Origin: Lachnotalea sp. AF33-28
GTDB taxonomy: Bacteria > Bacillota > Clostridia > Lachnospirales > Lachnospiraceae
NCBI RefSeq assembly: GCF_003477885.1
Contig: NZ_QUEE01000006.1
Span: 1-64,000, forward strand
Direction: 5' to 3'
DNA length: 64,000 nt
Position numbers and translations under genes: made by a program. Below are positions 1 through 7,204 of this stretch, piece by piece (position 1 is the stretch's first letter; each line of letters opens with the position of its first letter). The notes under the pieces were generated by a model. It searched no databases. It was not told where the DNA came from and saw only the letters and a program-made list of their open reading frames with translations.

Positions 1-1
1 A

Positions 2-38
2 AAGTGCGTAAGTTTGGTTACCGGTAACTTACACACTT
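2..38. repeat. inverted repeat downstream of transglutaminase gene
   Basis: Two 10-base arms (AAGTGCGTAA and TTACACACTT, one mismatch) flank a perfect 12-base palindrome GTTACCGGTAAC. It lies just past the stop of the minus-strand gene ending at 43, so it could be a transcription-stop hairpin, but no clear T-run follows in the visible sequence. It may equally be a structure at the edge of the mobile-element remnant; the window begins here. Confidence 0.45.
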
Positions 39-42
39 TATT

Positions 43-897
43 TTACACTCCCGCAGATAAATTTTTATTTATATTTAAGGTAAGAGCTGCGATTGTATCC
101 AACAATTCAAATTCATTTTTGCTTAATTCATCGTCAGACTTGCTCATTAATTCCCATATAGACCAATCGAAGCTCATTTCTATTCCACTTAAATACGGTA
201 CTATTTCAATTTTATTTAGTGCGGCAAAATCGCGTAGCAACTGCCCTCTAACAAACCACAATCCGTGTAAATCGTCAATGCCACATATATTAGGAGATAT
301 AGTACCCTCACGACACATTTGCCACGCTTTCCCGGCAGTAATAAAGTCTTGATCGGTTAAATCGTGGGGATTGGGTACATGTAATTCGGCTTGAATAGAT
401 AGTTGATTATAGCCCCATGTATTCAGTTTGCTTAATTGAAATGGATCTATCTGAGGATCATTCATAACCCATCTTTCTCCATTCCAATACTCTACTATCC
501 AGTGGTCTTCTAAAGAACCTTTCCAGCCTAAGTAGACAGAAAATCCGCAACGGCTTCTTGCCGGTATTCCTTTTGCCCGTAGAATTGCACATGATAGAGT
601 AGAAAAACGACAACAATCACCAATTACTCTATTTTCCGGTAGGCGAGGAATTGTTAATGATCGTTGATCTGCATTAATAATTTCACCAAGTAAATCTGAC
701 ATATACAGACTATTACTTAAGCTCCGATGCTTTTGTTCGATATTATAAACCTTTATCCAACCACCATGTATCATTAACCCTTGAACAATTTGGCATATAA
801 ATTCGGGGTTATCAGTCAGTTCATCAATCGTTTCCATATAACCAGCAAGATTAGTAAGTTTACCGGCGGTGCTGTAATACTCCAATTCATTCAACAT
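43..897 (-). CDS. transglutaminase-like domain protein
   Basis: A 284-residue cytoplasmic protein with the transglutaminase-like fold. The catalytic triad of that superfamily is visible: Cys95 or Cys96 in GDCCRFST, His132 in LEDHWIVEYW and Asp147 in NDPQ. In this superfamily the triad serves cysteine protease, amidase or acyl-transfer chemistry; the substrate here cannot be read. There is no signal peptide or membrane segment. The start is supported by GGGAGA a few bases upstream. It heads an AT-rich block with an acetyltransferase, a TetR operon and Tn916-type fragments, so it is probably cargo of a mobile element. Family assignment is good; function is unknown. Confidence 0.8.
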   Translation of the reverse strand: MLNELEYYSTAGKLTNLAGYMETIDELTDNPEFICQIVQGLMIHGGWIKVYNIEQKHRSLSNSLYMSDLLGEIINADQRSLTIPRLPENRVIGDCCRFSTLSCAILRAKGIPARSRCGFSVYLGWKGSLEDHWIVEYWNGERWVMNDPQIDPFQLSKLNTWGYNQLSIQAELHVPNPHDLTDQDFITAGKAWQMCREGTISPNICGIDDLHGLWFVRGQLLRDFAALNKIEIVPYLSGIEMSFDWSIWELMSKSDDELSKNEFELLDTIAALTLNINKNLSAGV

Positions 898-942
898 AAT
901 CTATCTCCCTGCACATTATATAAATTTTCTTCGCTACAAATT

Positions 943-1497
943 CTAGTTTACATTCCATTCTTCTCTTAATATTGCATACTGATATTTATCGCACCACTCA
1001 TAATTCAAAGCACTATTACCTCTATAATTTTTTACATAATGTGCCTCTCGTCGCATCCCTATTTTTTCCATAATTCCATAGGAACCCATATTTAAAGTAT
1101 TACAGTCTGCAATAATTCTTCTTAACCCTAGCGTTTCAAATCCTAACTTAAGTAATGTCTTTCCTATCTCCGTTCCATAACCTTTTCGCCAATAATTTCT
1201 ATGTAATTCCCACGCCAATTCTGCAGGATCCTTATTAGTAAAAGCAAGTTCACAAGACCCAATAGTTTCTCCTGTATGCTTCAAAACTACCGCATATCTA
1301 TAATTGATACAAGGATTTTGTTCAGCACATTGTATTCCCCATTGAAGATACTTTCTAACATCATCTTCATTTTTAGGTTCACTTGAACGATATTTCATAT
1401 TTTCGAGATTACTGAGTATATCATAAAAAACCGGGAAATCTCTGTTTTCATATTTACGAAAAAGCAAACGCTCAGATTCTATTTCTATATAATGCAT
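943..1497 (-). CDS. GNAT family N-acetyltransferase (RimJ/RimL type)
   Basis: A 184-residue protein opening with the RimJ/RimL-type N-terminus (ESERLLFRKYENRDF). It continues with the GNAT acetyl-CoA core: ELAWELHRNYWRKGYGTEIG contains the R/Q-x-x-G-x-G/A-type pyrophosphate-binding turn (RKGYGTEIG). The family transfers acetyl from acetyl-CoA to N-terminal amines, small molecules or drugs; the acceptor here is unknown. The start is chosen on GGAGG just before ATG. It lies 45 bp upstream of, and co-oriented with, the transglutaminase-like gene, so the two may be cotranscribed. It belongs to the AT-rich cargo block. Confidence 0.88.
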   Translation of the reverse strand: MHYIEIESERLLFRKYENRDFPVFYDILSNLENMKYRSSEPKNEDDVRKYLQWGIQCAEQNPCINYRYAVVLKHTGETIGSCELAFTNKDPAELAWELHRNYWRKGYGTEIGKTLLKLGFETLGLRRIIADCNTLNMGSYGIMEKIGMRREAHYVKNYRGNSALNYEWCDKYQYAILREEWNVN

Positions 1498-1531
1498 AAG
1501 ATACCTCCATAAATTCTAATTTGCCGCTTTG

Positions 1532-1690
1532 CTAATCAACTTCGCGTTTAATCACTGTTACCTGTAAATCCTTTACGTCAATCAAACTCTCCTGTCTGCA
1601 TTTAGGACAGTAAAGCGGGAAGTTTTTCAGTTCTGTATCTGCCCGTATCTGTAACCTTGTTTTATTGCCACAACAGGGCAGCGTACCCAT
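1532..1690 (-). CDS. small cysteine-rich KTR-type protein of Tn916-like elements
   Basis: A 52-residue ORF reading MGTLPCCGNKTRLQIRADTE at its start and containing a second Cys pair, YCPKCRQE. This matches what I recall as the cysteine-rich KTR domain protein commonly encoded next to cargo in Tn916/Tn1549-type conjugative transposons. Usual family members begin a few residues earlier with a CPxC pair; here the first pair is CC, so the N-terminus may be altered. AGGA lies 7 bases before the ATG. The two Cys pairs suggest a zinc ribbon. It is the best hint that this AT-rich block came in on an integrative conjugative element. Confidence 0.65.
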   Translation of the reverse strand: MGTLPCCGNKTRLQIRADTELKNFPLYCPKCRQESLIDVKDLQVTVIKREVD

Positions 1691-1711
1691 TATATTTCCT
1701 GCCTTAGAATA

Positions 1712-2932
1712 TTACCTTTCTGCAATTAAATTTGATACGCATATTTTCATATGGCTATTCACCGTTAGAACACCCCAAGTTTTTTTGTTGGCAGGTGAAG
1801 CGGGTGGTATAAAAACAGCTTCTGCAATTATATTACTTTCAATTTTCCCTAAGTTGGTAATGCTATAACCATTTTGAGAACCATATCCAAACATATTTCT
1901 TCCTATGAATGTTCCTACTTTACTTCCGAAATCTCCCAATGTAGATATTGTAACAGCGTCAATCAACTCTGGCAGCATATGTATATAACAGGCAAGCACA
2001 AGCATTTCTTTCTGTGGGTGTTGACATATGTTTATGACTTGTGACGCTACGCGCTTTGCAAGGGTAATAACATTTTCCTCGTTCTTTTTCACGGAAACGC
2101 TAAAAGCAGTCGAATAATTCCCCATTGCTCCCTGTTTGTAACATTTTGCCTGATTACGAATATCGGCTGCAATAACCACCTTATTTGTATTCTCTTCCAA
2201 CATCATCTTTGCAATCAGCCAGTCGTTTACAGTAACACTCTTTTGTTTGCATAAAATTAGTATTTCTTCTAACTCCTGATTACAAACGGTGAAGATTTCC
2301 CGTTTCATTTTGTGTTTTTGAATATAGGCTTTTTCAAATGCGCTATATTCCTCATACATAACTTGCTGCCCCTCTTTTTTCCATCTTCTATTTGCGTCGC
2401 CTATTATCAATTTACTGATAAGAGGTAAATCGCTGTTTGAGGGAAGATCGTTTAAGCATTGAATTAAGCGTTCCGGGGCAAATTGCGGTATTACTCCGTT
2501 AGCATAATGCTCTGCAAATTCTTCTGCCAGTTGTAGAAGCCCTCTACCGTCACACAAAAGATGGTGGGCGATAAAAAGTATTTGAAATTCATTTTTCTTT
2601 GGATAAACCACTACTTTTAGCAGACATTCATTCATGACATTCCACCCACGGACAGATATTTCCTCATAATCCTGTTGCCACAAAAAAGCGTCTTCTTTTA
2701 CCATTACAGGAATATTCAAATAATCCTGTATTTGATAATAAAATCTGCCAGTGTCCGTTTCCGCTGCAATTAAACTTTGCAGAAACGGGTGCGCTTTTTG
2801 AAGAGTGTCTATGCTTTGTTTTAGCTGCCCTTCATCATAATTGTTTTCTATTTTTGCCATAATCCCAAAGTGCATATTAGGACACATAAAATGCGCACGT
2901 TCTGTATACACATAATTTTTAACCGATTTCAT
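1712..2932 (-). CDS. condensation-domain / alcohol acetyltransferase-like protein
   Basis: A 406-residue protein of the chloramphenicol acetyltransferase / condensation-domain superfamily. The active-site motif HHxxxDG is present as HHLLCDG at residues 123-129. The superfamily (nonribosomal peptide condensation domains, PapA5-type and alcohol acyltransferases) transfers acyl groups to hydroxyls or amines. There is no carrier protein or adenylation gene nearby, so a stand-alone acyltransferase is more likely than an NRPS module. I start at 2932 (MKSVKNYV) because GGAG stands 8 bases upstream; the longer frame has no such site. It overlaps the preceding small membrane protein gene by 14 bp, so they are translationally coupled with the TetR gene above. 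Confidence 0.72.
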   Translation of the reverse strand: MKSVKNYVYTERAHFMCPNMHFGIMAKIENNYDEGQLKQSIDTLQKAHPFLQSLIAAETDTGRFYYQIQDYLNIPVMVKEDAFLWQQDYEEISVRGWNVMNECLLKVVVYPKKNEFQILFIAHHLLCDGRGLLQLAEEFAEHYANGVIPQFAPERLIQCLNDLPSNSDLPLISKLIIGDANRRWKKEGQQVMYEEYSAFEKAYIQKHKMKREIFTVCNQELEEILILCKQKSVTVNDWLIAKMMLEENTNKVVIAADIRNQAKCYKQGAMGNYSTAFSVSVKKNEENVITLAKRVASQVINICQHPQKEMLVLACYIHMLPELIDAVTISTLGDFGSKVGTFIGRNMFGYGSQNGYSITNLGKIESNIIAEAVFIPPASPANKKTWGVLTVNSHMKICVSNLIAER

Positions 2933-3203
2933 ATTTTTTCTCCAATTCATTATTTTCCCGCATAGCAATATCATTCAACACCTTGTCCTGATGTGCTTCA
3001 ATGGCTAACAAGATTAACAAAACAGCAAATACGGCTCCTGTCAAAAACAAAGTAATTGAAGAAAGCCAATACCACCTTGCCGCCCATAATAAAATACTGA
3101 TTACAAATAATACGCCGATGAGTTTCATCATGGTAAGCCCTGGTTCAAGCATATTCAGCTTATATTTGTAGCGGTTATTATAGTTCATATTCTTATGTTT
3201 CAT
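2919..3203 (-). CDS. small membrane protein, two TM segments
   Basis: A 94-residue protein with two hydrophobic segments, roughly residues 22-42 (MMKLIGVLFVISILLW) and 47-68 (SSITLFLTGAVFAVLLILL), and a charged C-terminus. No family is recognised. The start at 3203 is set by GGGGAGG before the ATG and gives an 11-bp overlap with the TetR gene upstream; the next gene starts inside its 3' end. Tight overlaps on both sides show a single operon TetR / membrane protein / condensation-type acyltransferase. It may anchor or assist the acyltransferase, but that is inference from order only. Confidence 0.7.
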   Translation of the reverse strand: MKHKNMNYNNRYKYKLNMLEPGLTMMKLIGVLFVISILLWAARWYWLSSITLFLTGAVFAVLLILLAIEAHQDKVLNDIAMRENNELEKKYEIG

Positions 3204-3744
3204 TTGCCGAACCTCCCCTGTTTTCATTGTGATATAATTTGAAACTGGTACATGCTTCAATAAGTAACTGCCTTATTTCTTCGGGCGCAATGTTCGTTGT
3301 GTTCGTAGAAACAATCGTTGCTATACCATGCGCAAATATCCATGTTTTCACAAACACTTCCGGTTCAATCGGAATAGGAACGTGCTTAGCCAAATCGTAA
3401 AGGCTTTCAAGTCTTGTTCCGCTATCTGACATACATAGAAGATGGAACAGATTTTTTTCATTTTGAGCCAGTTCCACATACTTTAATCCCATGTTTACAA
3501 AATAGGGGGTTTCTGTATCAAAAGGCTTTTGTAGCATGGTTTCTTCAAATAGTTTTTGCGCTTTTTTGTAAACTTCTTCCTTTAGTTCTTCCATATTATG
3601 AAAAGCATGAAACACTGGTTGAGTAGAGCATTTTAATTCACTGGCAAGCAAACGTGCGGTTACTTTTTCAAAACCATATACTTTTGTTAACTCAAATGCT
3701 TTTTCAATAATAGCTTCTCGGGGTATCTTAACTTTTGGTGGCAT
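3193..3744 (-). CDS. TetR/AcrR family transcriptional regulator
   Basis: A 183-residue regulator with an N-terminal TetR-type helix-turn-helix (REAIIEKAFELTK, then VTARLLASELKCS and FHAFHNMEELKEEV, about residues 8-55) and a helical ligand domain. The start at 3744 (MPPKVKIP) is chosen because GGAGG lies 6 bases upstream; the longer frame begins in the promoter region. It is the first gene of a three-gene overlapping operon and probably represses its own operon, as is common in this family. An AT-rich promoter stretch follows before the divergent XRE gene at 3834. Confidence 0.9.
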   Translation of the reverse strand: MPPKVKIPREAIIEKAFELTKVYGFEKVTARLLASELKCSTQPVFHAFHNMEELKEEVYKKAQKLFEETMLQKPFDTETPYFVNMGLKYVELAQNEKNLFHLLCMSDSGTRLESLYDLAKHVPIPIEPEVFVKTWIFAHGIATIVSTNTTNIAPEEIRQLLIEACTSFKLYHNENRGGSANET

Positions 3745-3833
3745 AACGTCCTCCCTTTTAATAACTAAGATATATATCAATGTTATTATATGCTGCGAAA
3801 AGATGTTTGTCAATTCCTCCGTAGCAGGACAAA

Positions 3834-4127
3834 GTGAAGTATGATTTTAAGGCTTTCGGGCAAGCCATAAAAGAAGCAAGAAAGGCAAAGGGTATCTCGC
3901 GCAACCAGTTAGCGGACAGGCTGAACATTGCGCCGCGCTATATCGCGTCCATTGAGAACAGCGGGCAGCACCCAAGCCTACAAATTTTTTATGAGCTTGT
4001 CACCTTTTTAGATGTGTCGGTAAACCAGTTCTTTTTCCCAAATGAGGAAACAGAAAAATCTACCGGGCGGCGGCAGCTCGACAGTCTGCTTGCCGATATG
4101 AATTTTGCTTACTGCAAAGTCGCATGA
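3834..4127 (+). pseudogene. truncated XRE-family HTH regulator (mobile-element type)
   Basis: The 97-residue frame starts at a GTG with AGGA five bases upstream and encodes a complete XRE helix-turn-helix (GQAIKEARKAKGISRNQLAD, then PRYIASIENSGQHPS). It resembles the cytosolic regulators found in Tn916/Tn1549-type elements. Those continue for 30 or so residues after the RRQLDSLL segment; here the frame runs into SLLADMNFAYCKVA and stops. I read this as a 3' truncation by recombination. The DNA-binding half is intact, so a short functional repressor is not excluded. It is divergent from the TetR operon. Confidence 0.6.
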
Positions 4128-4128
4128 A

Positions 4129-4233
4129 CACTATATTTTTACTGCGGGAGTAGGCGGCATCGGGGTTGGTTCGAACATTGTAAAAAAGAGCCTTATTGAA
4201 AACGGAGAGAATGAGAGAATAATTGAATATCCT
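4129..4233 (+). pseudogene. possible KDPG-aldolase C-terminal fragment
   Basis: In the frame starting at 4105, codons for AGVGGIGVGSNIVKKSLIEN resemble the C-terminal phosphate-binding strand of 2-keto-3-deoxy-6-phosphogluconate aldolases (usually AVGVGSNLV followed by an L-I-x-x-G stretch). The similarity stops after about 35 residues; the rest of the frame, to 4371, is not recognised. There is no start or upstream catalytic part. It follows directly on the truncated XRE gene, so it may mark the far edge of the mobile-element remnant, where a chromosomal aldolase gene was cut. This is judged by eye and uncertain. Confidence 0.35.
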
Positions 4234-4424
4234 TCAAAGATTATCTATGACAGACAGTATTCATCAATTTCAATGGCAGATCACAGTGATTTTGATTGGA
4301 ACAAATCTTCAGCGGTGCTACAAGGTATAGTACGAAAACCGCTCTATCCACAGGAAATATCTTACGCTTAACCAGTGCAAAACCGGTAATCAAAGATATA
4401 CAAAAAAATGAAGTCGTTTTTGCA

Positions 4425-4461
4425 TAAAAAAACAGAAAACCCTATTGAACAAAGGGTTTTC
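4425..4461 (-). terminator. Rho-independent terminator of tRNA-Leu
   Basis: On the minus strand a hairpin (GAAAACCCT / AGGGTTTTC, loop TTGTTCAAT) is followed by a run of seven T. It stands 17 bases downstream of the tRNA-Leu gene and closes that single-gene transcript. Confidence 0.85.
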
Positions 4462-4477
4462 CGCTTCTTATACCTAG

Positions 4478-4562
4478 TGCAGATGGCGGGACTTGAACCC
4501 GCACGGGCGTTATGCCCACATGAACCTGAATCATGCGCGTATGCCAATTCCGCCACATCTGC
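4478..4562 (-). tRNA. tRNA-Leu (CAG)
   Basis: 85-nt class II tRNA. The acceptor stem GCAGATG pairs with CATCTGC, the D arm contains GAATTGGC, the anticodon loop TTCAGGT gives CAG, a long variable arm follows (GGGC/GCCC stem), and the T arm is GCGGG-TTCAAGT-CCCGC with discriminator A. CCA is not encoded. It is base-for-base identical to the copy at 14283-14367 on the other strand. It has its own promoter (4586-4614) and terminator. Confidence 0.97.
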
Positions 4563-4585
4563 CTGTTTCATTTGGCACGTCCATA

Positions 4586-4614
4586 ATTGTACGAAAAAAA
4601 GCGGCAAATGTCAA
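4586..4614 (-). promoter_or_regulatory. promoter of tRNA-Leu (copy 1)
   Basis: On the minus strand TTGACA, a 17-bp spacer and TACAAT lie 24 bases upstream of the tRNA. The second tRNA-Leu copy has the same hexamers and spacing, so gene and promoter were probably duplicated together. Confidence 0.85.
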
Positions 4615-4639
4615 GAGAAATTTTCATTGAATTTATCGG

Positions 4640-4855
4640 ATGGTTACTGATCACGTCTGCCGATAAAGCAGCGGATGACAGGGCAGAGTATGGTCCTCAT
4701 AGGGATCCCGCAAAGCCCGCCGGTTCTTTCGCTGCGTAGTTTGCAGCGTTAGAACCGCTGCGCGCTTCACGGAGCGAGAGCGTGTCCCAATGAGGACCAT
4801 ACTCTGCCCTGTCATCCGCGGGACGTTTACGGCAACTGTGAATAGTAACCGGATG
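4640..4855. repeat. large palindromic repeat element (about 215 bp)
   Basis: A perfect 30-bp inverted repeat (4671-4700 against 4764-4795, starting GCGGATGACAGGGCAGAG) lies inside weaker outer arms. The outer ends read GGTTACTGATCACG on the left and, on the opposite strand at the right, GGTTACTATTCACAG. The centre contains a further hairpin (CGGTTCT ... AGAACCG with CGCTGC/GCAGCG inside). No ORF fits. It lies between tRNA-Leu and the 3' end of the AraC gene, whose last codons enter the right arm. The motif TTACTATTCAC recurs at about 10039 and 21307, so this is one member of a dispersed repeat family, perhaps a MITE-like or REP-like unit. Confidence 0.75.
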
Positions 4856-5732
4856 CTTCATCCCTGTATGTGTCACTGTTTTTTTTGCTGCTTTTCCGGT
4901 ATTCTCCGGCGCTGACTCCGAAATACTGCCGAAACGTGTGGGCGAAGTGTTCGGAGGAAGAATATCCGGTTTCTTCGGCTATGCGGGCGATGGAGAGTGT
5001 GCCGGATTTCAGCATCACAGTGGCGGCGGACATGCGGGCTTCGGTGCGCTTTTTCTGAAAGGTGCTGTTATAGTACTGGCGCATCAGCCGTTCTGCCTGG
5101 CGGGGGCTGACATTGATGCGGGCTGCGAGCTTTTCCAGGGTGATATCCTTATAGTCATACAGGAAAGCCTCTTCAATGGACAGAAGGGACGTCTGGACGT
5201 TTAAACCTGCGCCGGTATCCAGGCGGATCGGCGGATTGCCCGTGTAATTGCGCACCAGGCAGATGATCAGCTGCTGAAACAGCGCTGACAGCTGCGCATG
5301 GTGGCCGATGTTTTTATACTCCATTTCATAGAAAATCATCTGAAGGACAGGGCGGATATTCTGGGAATCATGGCCGAACCAGAAGGGGTGTTCCTGAAAG
5401 ATGGGCAGGATGGAGCCGGAGGCTGAAGCTCTGATGCCGTCCTGGGTCATCCGCAGATAGATGCAGTATTCCACCATCGGATCCTCGCGGCAGGTGATCT
5501 GCTCATGAAGCACATAAGGGCCTGTGACATACAGCGTATTTCTGTCAATGGCATAGGTCCTGCCGTCGATGACGGCGGTCCCCTTTCCGGAGATGATGTA
5601 GTGGATCTCATAACAGCCTTTCCCGTGGGAGTGGCTGGGGATAAAACGTTCGAATCTCTCCAACGCGGCCATAGGAACATGAAAAGGCATATTTTCCATT
5701 TGAAACGTATAATTTAAACCGCTGTATTTCAT
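4827..5732 (-). CDS. AraC family regulator with N-terminal cupin
   Basis: A 301-residue regulator. The N-terminal half is a cupin-like sugar-sensing domain (FIPSHSHGKGCYEIHYIISG, about residues 30-55). The C-terminal 100 residues carry the two AraC helix-turn-helix motifs (LEKLAARINVSPRQAERLMR and IARIAEETGYSSSEHFAHTF). It is divergent from the dehydrogenase / aldo-keto reductase / fucosidase operon and is its likely activator, with sugar ligand inferred from context. GGAGGG precedes the start. Its 5' leader contains two tandem copies of the double-hairpin repeat, and a TTGTCA-17-TTAATA promoter lies at 5862-5890. Its 3' end overlaps the palindromic element. Confidence 0.9.
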   Translation of the reverse strand: MKYSGLNYTFQMENMPFHVPMAALERFERFIPSHSHGKGCYEIHYIISGKGTAVIDGRTYAIDRNTLYVTGPYVLHEQITCREDPMVEYCIYLRMTQDGIRASASGSILPIFQEHPFWFGHDSQNIRPVLQMIFYEMEYKNIGHHAQLSALFQQLIICLVRNYTGNPPIRLDTGAGLNVQTSLLSIEEAFLYDYKDITLEKLAARINVSPRQAERLMRQYYNSTFQKKRTEARMSAATVMLKSGTLSIARIAEETGYSSSEHFAHTFRQYFGVSAGEYRKSSKKNSDTYRDEASGYYSQLP

Positions 5733-5747
5733 ATCCGTCCCTCCAAT

Positions 5748-5845
5748 GTCACCAACCGAAGGTTGATGACCTGTGCGCGCATCAGCGCGCTTCCTATAAT
5801 GTCACCAACCGAAGGTTGATGACCTGCGCGCGCATCCGTGCGCCT
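5748..5845 (-). repeat. two tandem double-hairpin repeats in AraC leader
   Basis: Each unit, read on the minus strand, has a GC hairpin followed by a second hairpin GTCATCAACC-TTCG-GGTTGGTGAC-type. In the gene-proximal copy the first hairpin is GCGCGC-TGAT-GCGCGC, whereas related copies elsewhere have GCACAC-TGAA-GTGTGC. Both arms have changed together, which keeps the pairing. The units lie between the promoter and the ribosome binding site, so they would be in the 5' untranslated leader. Confidence 0.8.
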
Positions 5846-5861
5846 CCTCTTCTCGCTTATA

Positions 5862-5890
5862 TATTAACCTACGGTCCATGCTGTTGACAA
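5862..5890 (-). promoter_or_regulatory. promoter of AraC regulator gene
   Basis: Minus-strand TTGTCA, 17-bp spacer, TTAATA. It would give a leader of about 125 bases that includes both tandem hairpin repeats. Confidence 0.55.
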
Positions 5891-5983
5891 GCTGAAATTG
5901 CTGCGGAAAATTGCTGCCGGCCTATGATGAGACGAATATGCGAAAAGGCGACAGCCATGCGATGAAAACGGCAGGTTTGGCAC

Positions 5984-6012
5984 TTGGAATTTAAGCTGTT
6001 TCTGACTATGAT
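5984..6012 (+). promoter_or_regulatory. promoter of dehydrogenase-fucosidase operon
   Basis: TTGGAA, 17-bp spacer, TATGAT, about 60 bases before the start at 6074. A perfect 12-bp palindrome CTGGTGCACCAG at 6040-6051 lies downstream of the expected start site and could be an operator. Confidence 0.5.
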
Positions 6013-6073
6013 GTATGTGAAATCAATTTTGGTCGTGCACTGGTGCACCAGATGTGCAGAAACGGAGATTAAT

Positions 6074-7123
6074 ATGGGAAAAATGATGGGAGCAATTTTA
6101 CCGGGCAACAGCACTGTGGAGCTGAAGGAATTTGACATACCGAAGCCGGGCCATGGACAGGTGCTGGTTCAGACAAAGGCGACGACGATCTGCGGGAGCG
6201 ATATCCGCTGCATCTACAGGAAACATGTGGGCAAAGGGCCGGAAGGCTATATTCCGGGAACCATCGCCGGCCATGAACCCTGTGGAATTATTGTGGAGGA
6301 GGGGGAAGGCCTGAAGCGCTTTAAGAAGGGCGACCGCGTGATCGTATATCACATTTCCGGCTGCGGCGTATGCAACGACTGCCGGAGAGGCTACTATATA
6401 TCCTGTAAAAGTGAGTTCCGCCAGGCTTACGGATGGCAGAGAGACGGCGGCATGGCCCCATACATACTGTGTGAGGAGAAGGATCTGATTGCCCTGCCGG
6501 ATGAACTGACTTACAAGGACGGCGCTCAGGTCGCATGTGGGTTCGGCACAGTGTACGAAGCGATCGAGAAGGTGGGCGTGTGCGGCAATGATGCGGTTTT
6601 AGTGACCGGCCTGGGCCCTGTGGGACTGGCGGCGCTGATGCTGTGCAGGGCCATGGGCGCGAATCAGCTGATCGGCGTGGAGATGTCGGATTACCGCATC
6701 GAGCTGGCAAAGAAGCTGGGGCTTGTGGATTATGTATGCAAGCCCGGGGAGGACGCTCTGGATCATATAATGAATGCCACGAAAGGCCGGGGGGTGGAGC
6801 GCGCCTTCGATGCCAGCGCCAACGACAGCGCGAGGCATCTGGCTATACAGGCGACCAGGGAATGGGGAAAGATCGCCTTTGTCGGCGAGGGAGGCACCTG
6901 CACTTTTCAGCCGAGCCCCGATATCATACATGGGCAGAAGACGATCTACGGTTCCTGGGTTACCTCGCTCTGGAGGATGGAAGAGCTGGTTGAGCGCCTG
7001 GTAAGATGGAATATTCATCCGGAAGAACTCATCACCCATGAATTTGCACTTTCACAGGCGGCGGAGGCATATGCGCTGATGGCCAGCGGGGAGTGCGGCA
7101 AGGTTGCGGTTACATTTGAATAA
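6074..7123 (+). CDS. zinc-dependent alcohol/sugar dehydrogenase (MDR family)
   Basis: A 349-residue medium-chain dehydrogenase. Catalytic-zinc ligands appear in ICGSD and the GHEP motif; the structural-zinc cluster is GCGVCNDCRRGYYISC. The NAD(P)-binding Rossmann turn is VTGLGPVGLAAL. Members oxidise or reduce secondary alcohols and polyols such as sorbitol or sugar acids. I start at 6074 (MGKMMGAI) because GGAG lies 7 bases upstream; the longer frame runs through the promoter. It is first in an operon with an aldo-keto reductase and an alpha-fucosidase, suggesting oxidoreductive handling of fucose or another released sugar. The substrate is not readable. Confidence 0.88.
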   Translation: MGKMMGAILPGNSTVELKEFDIPKPGHGQVLVQTKATTICGSDIRCIYRKHVGKGPEGYIPGTIAGHEPCGIIVEEGEGLKRFKKGDRVIVYHISGCGVCNDCRRGYYISCKSEFRQAYGWQRDGGMAPYILCEEKDLIALPDELTYKDGAQVACGFGTVYEAIEKVGVCGNDAVLVTGLGPVGLAALMLCRAMGANQLIGVEMSDYRIELAKKLGLVDYVCKPGEDALDHIMNATKGRGVERAFDASANDSARHLAIQATREWGKIAFVGEGGTCTFQPSPDIIHGQKTIYGSWVTSLWRMEELVERLVRWNIHPEELITHEFALSQAAEAYALMASGECGKVAVTFE

Positions 7124-7130
7124 TCGGATA

Positions 7131-7181
7131 GAGGAAGCACACAAAAGTGTGCACAGGTGATCAGTCGGACGGCTGATGACA
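7131..7181 (+). repeat. double-hairpin repeat
   Basis: Hairpin 1 is GCACAC-AAAA-GTGTGC (7137-7152); hairpin 2 at 7157-7180 is a variant whose arms differ from the usual copy but still pair in 9 of 10 positions. It fills the space between the dehydrogenase stop and the reductase ribosome binding region. Confidence 0.75.
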
Positions 7182-7204
7182 GAGAAAGGAACAGGCTGGA
7201 ACTG

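Noticed and set aside
4368..4650. ORFs on both strands across the tRNA-Leu gene
   Set aside because: They are translations of the tRNA, its promoter and terminator; no protein family and no ribosome binding site.
4640..4855. Insertion sequence
   Set aside because: Strong terminal and internal inverted repeats but no transposase frame; at best a non-autonomous element.
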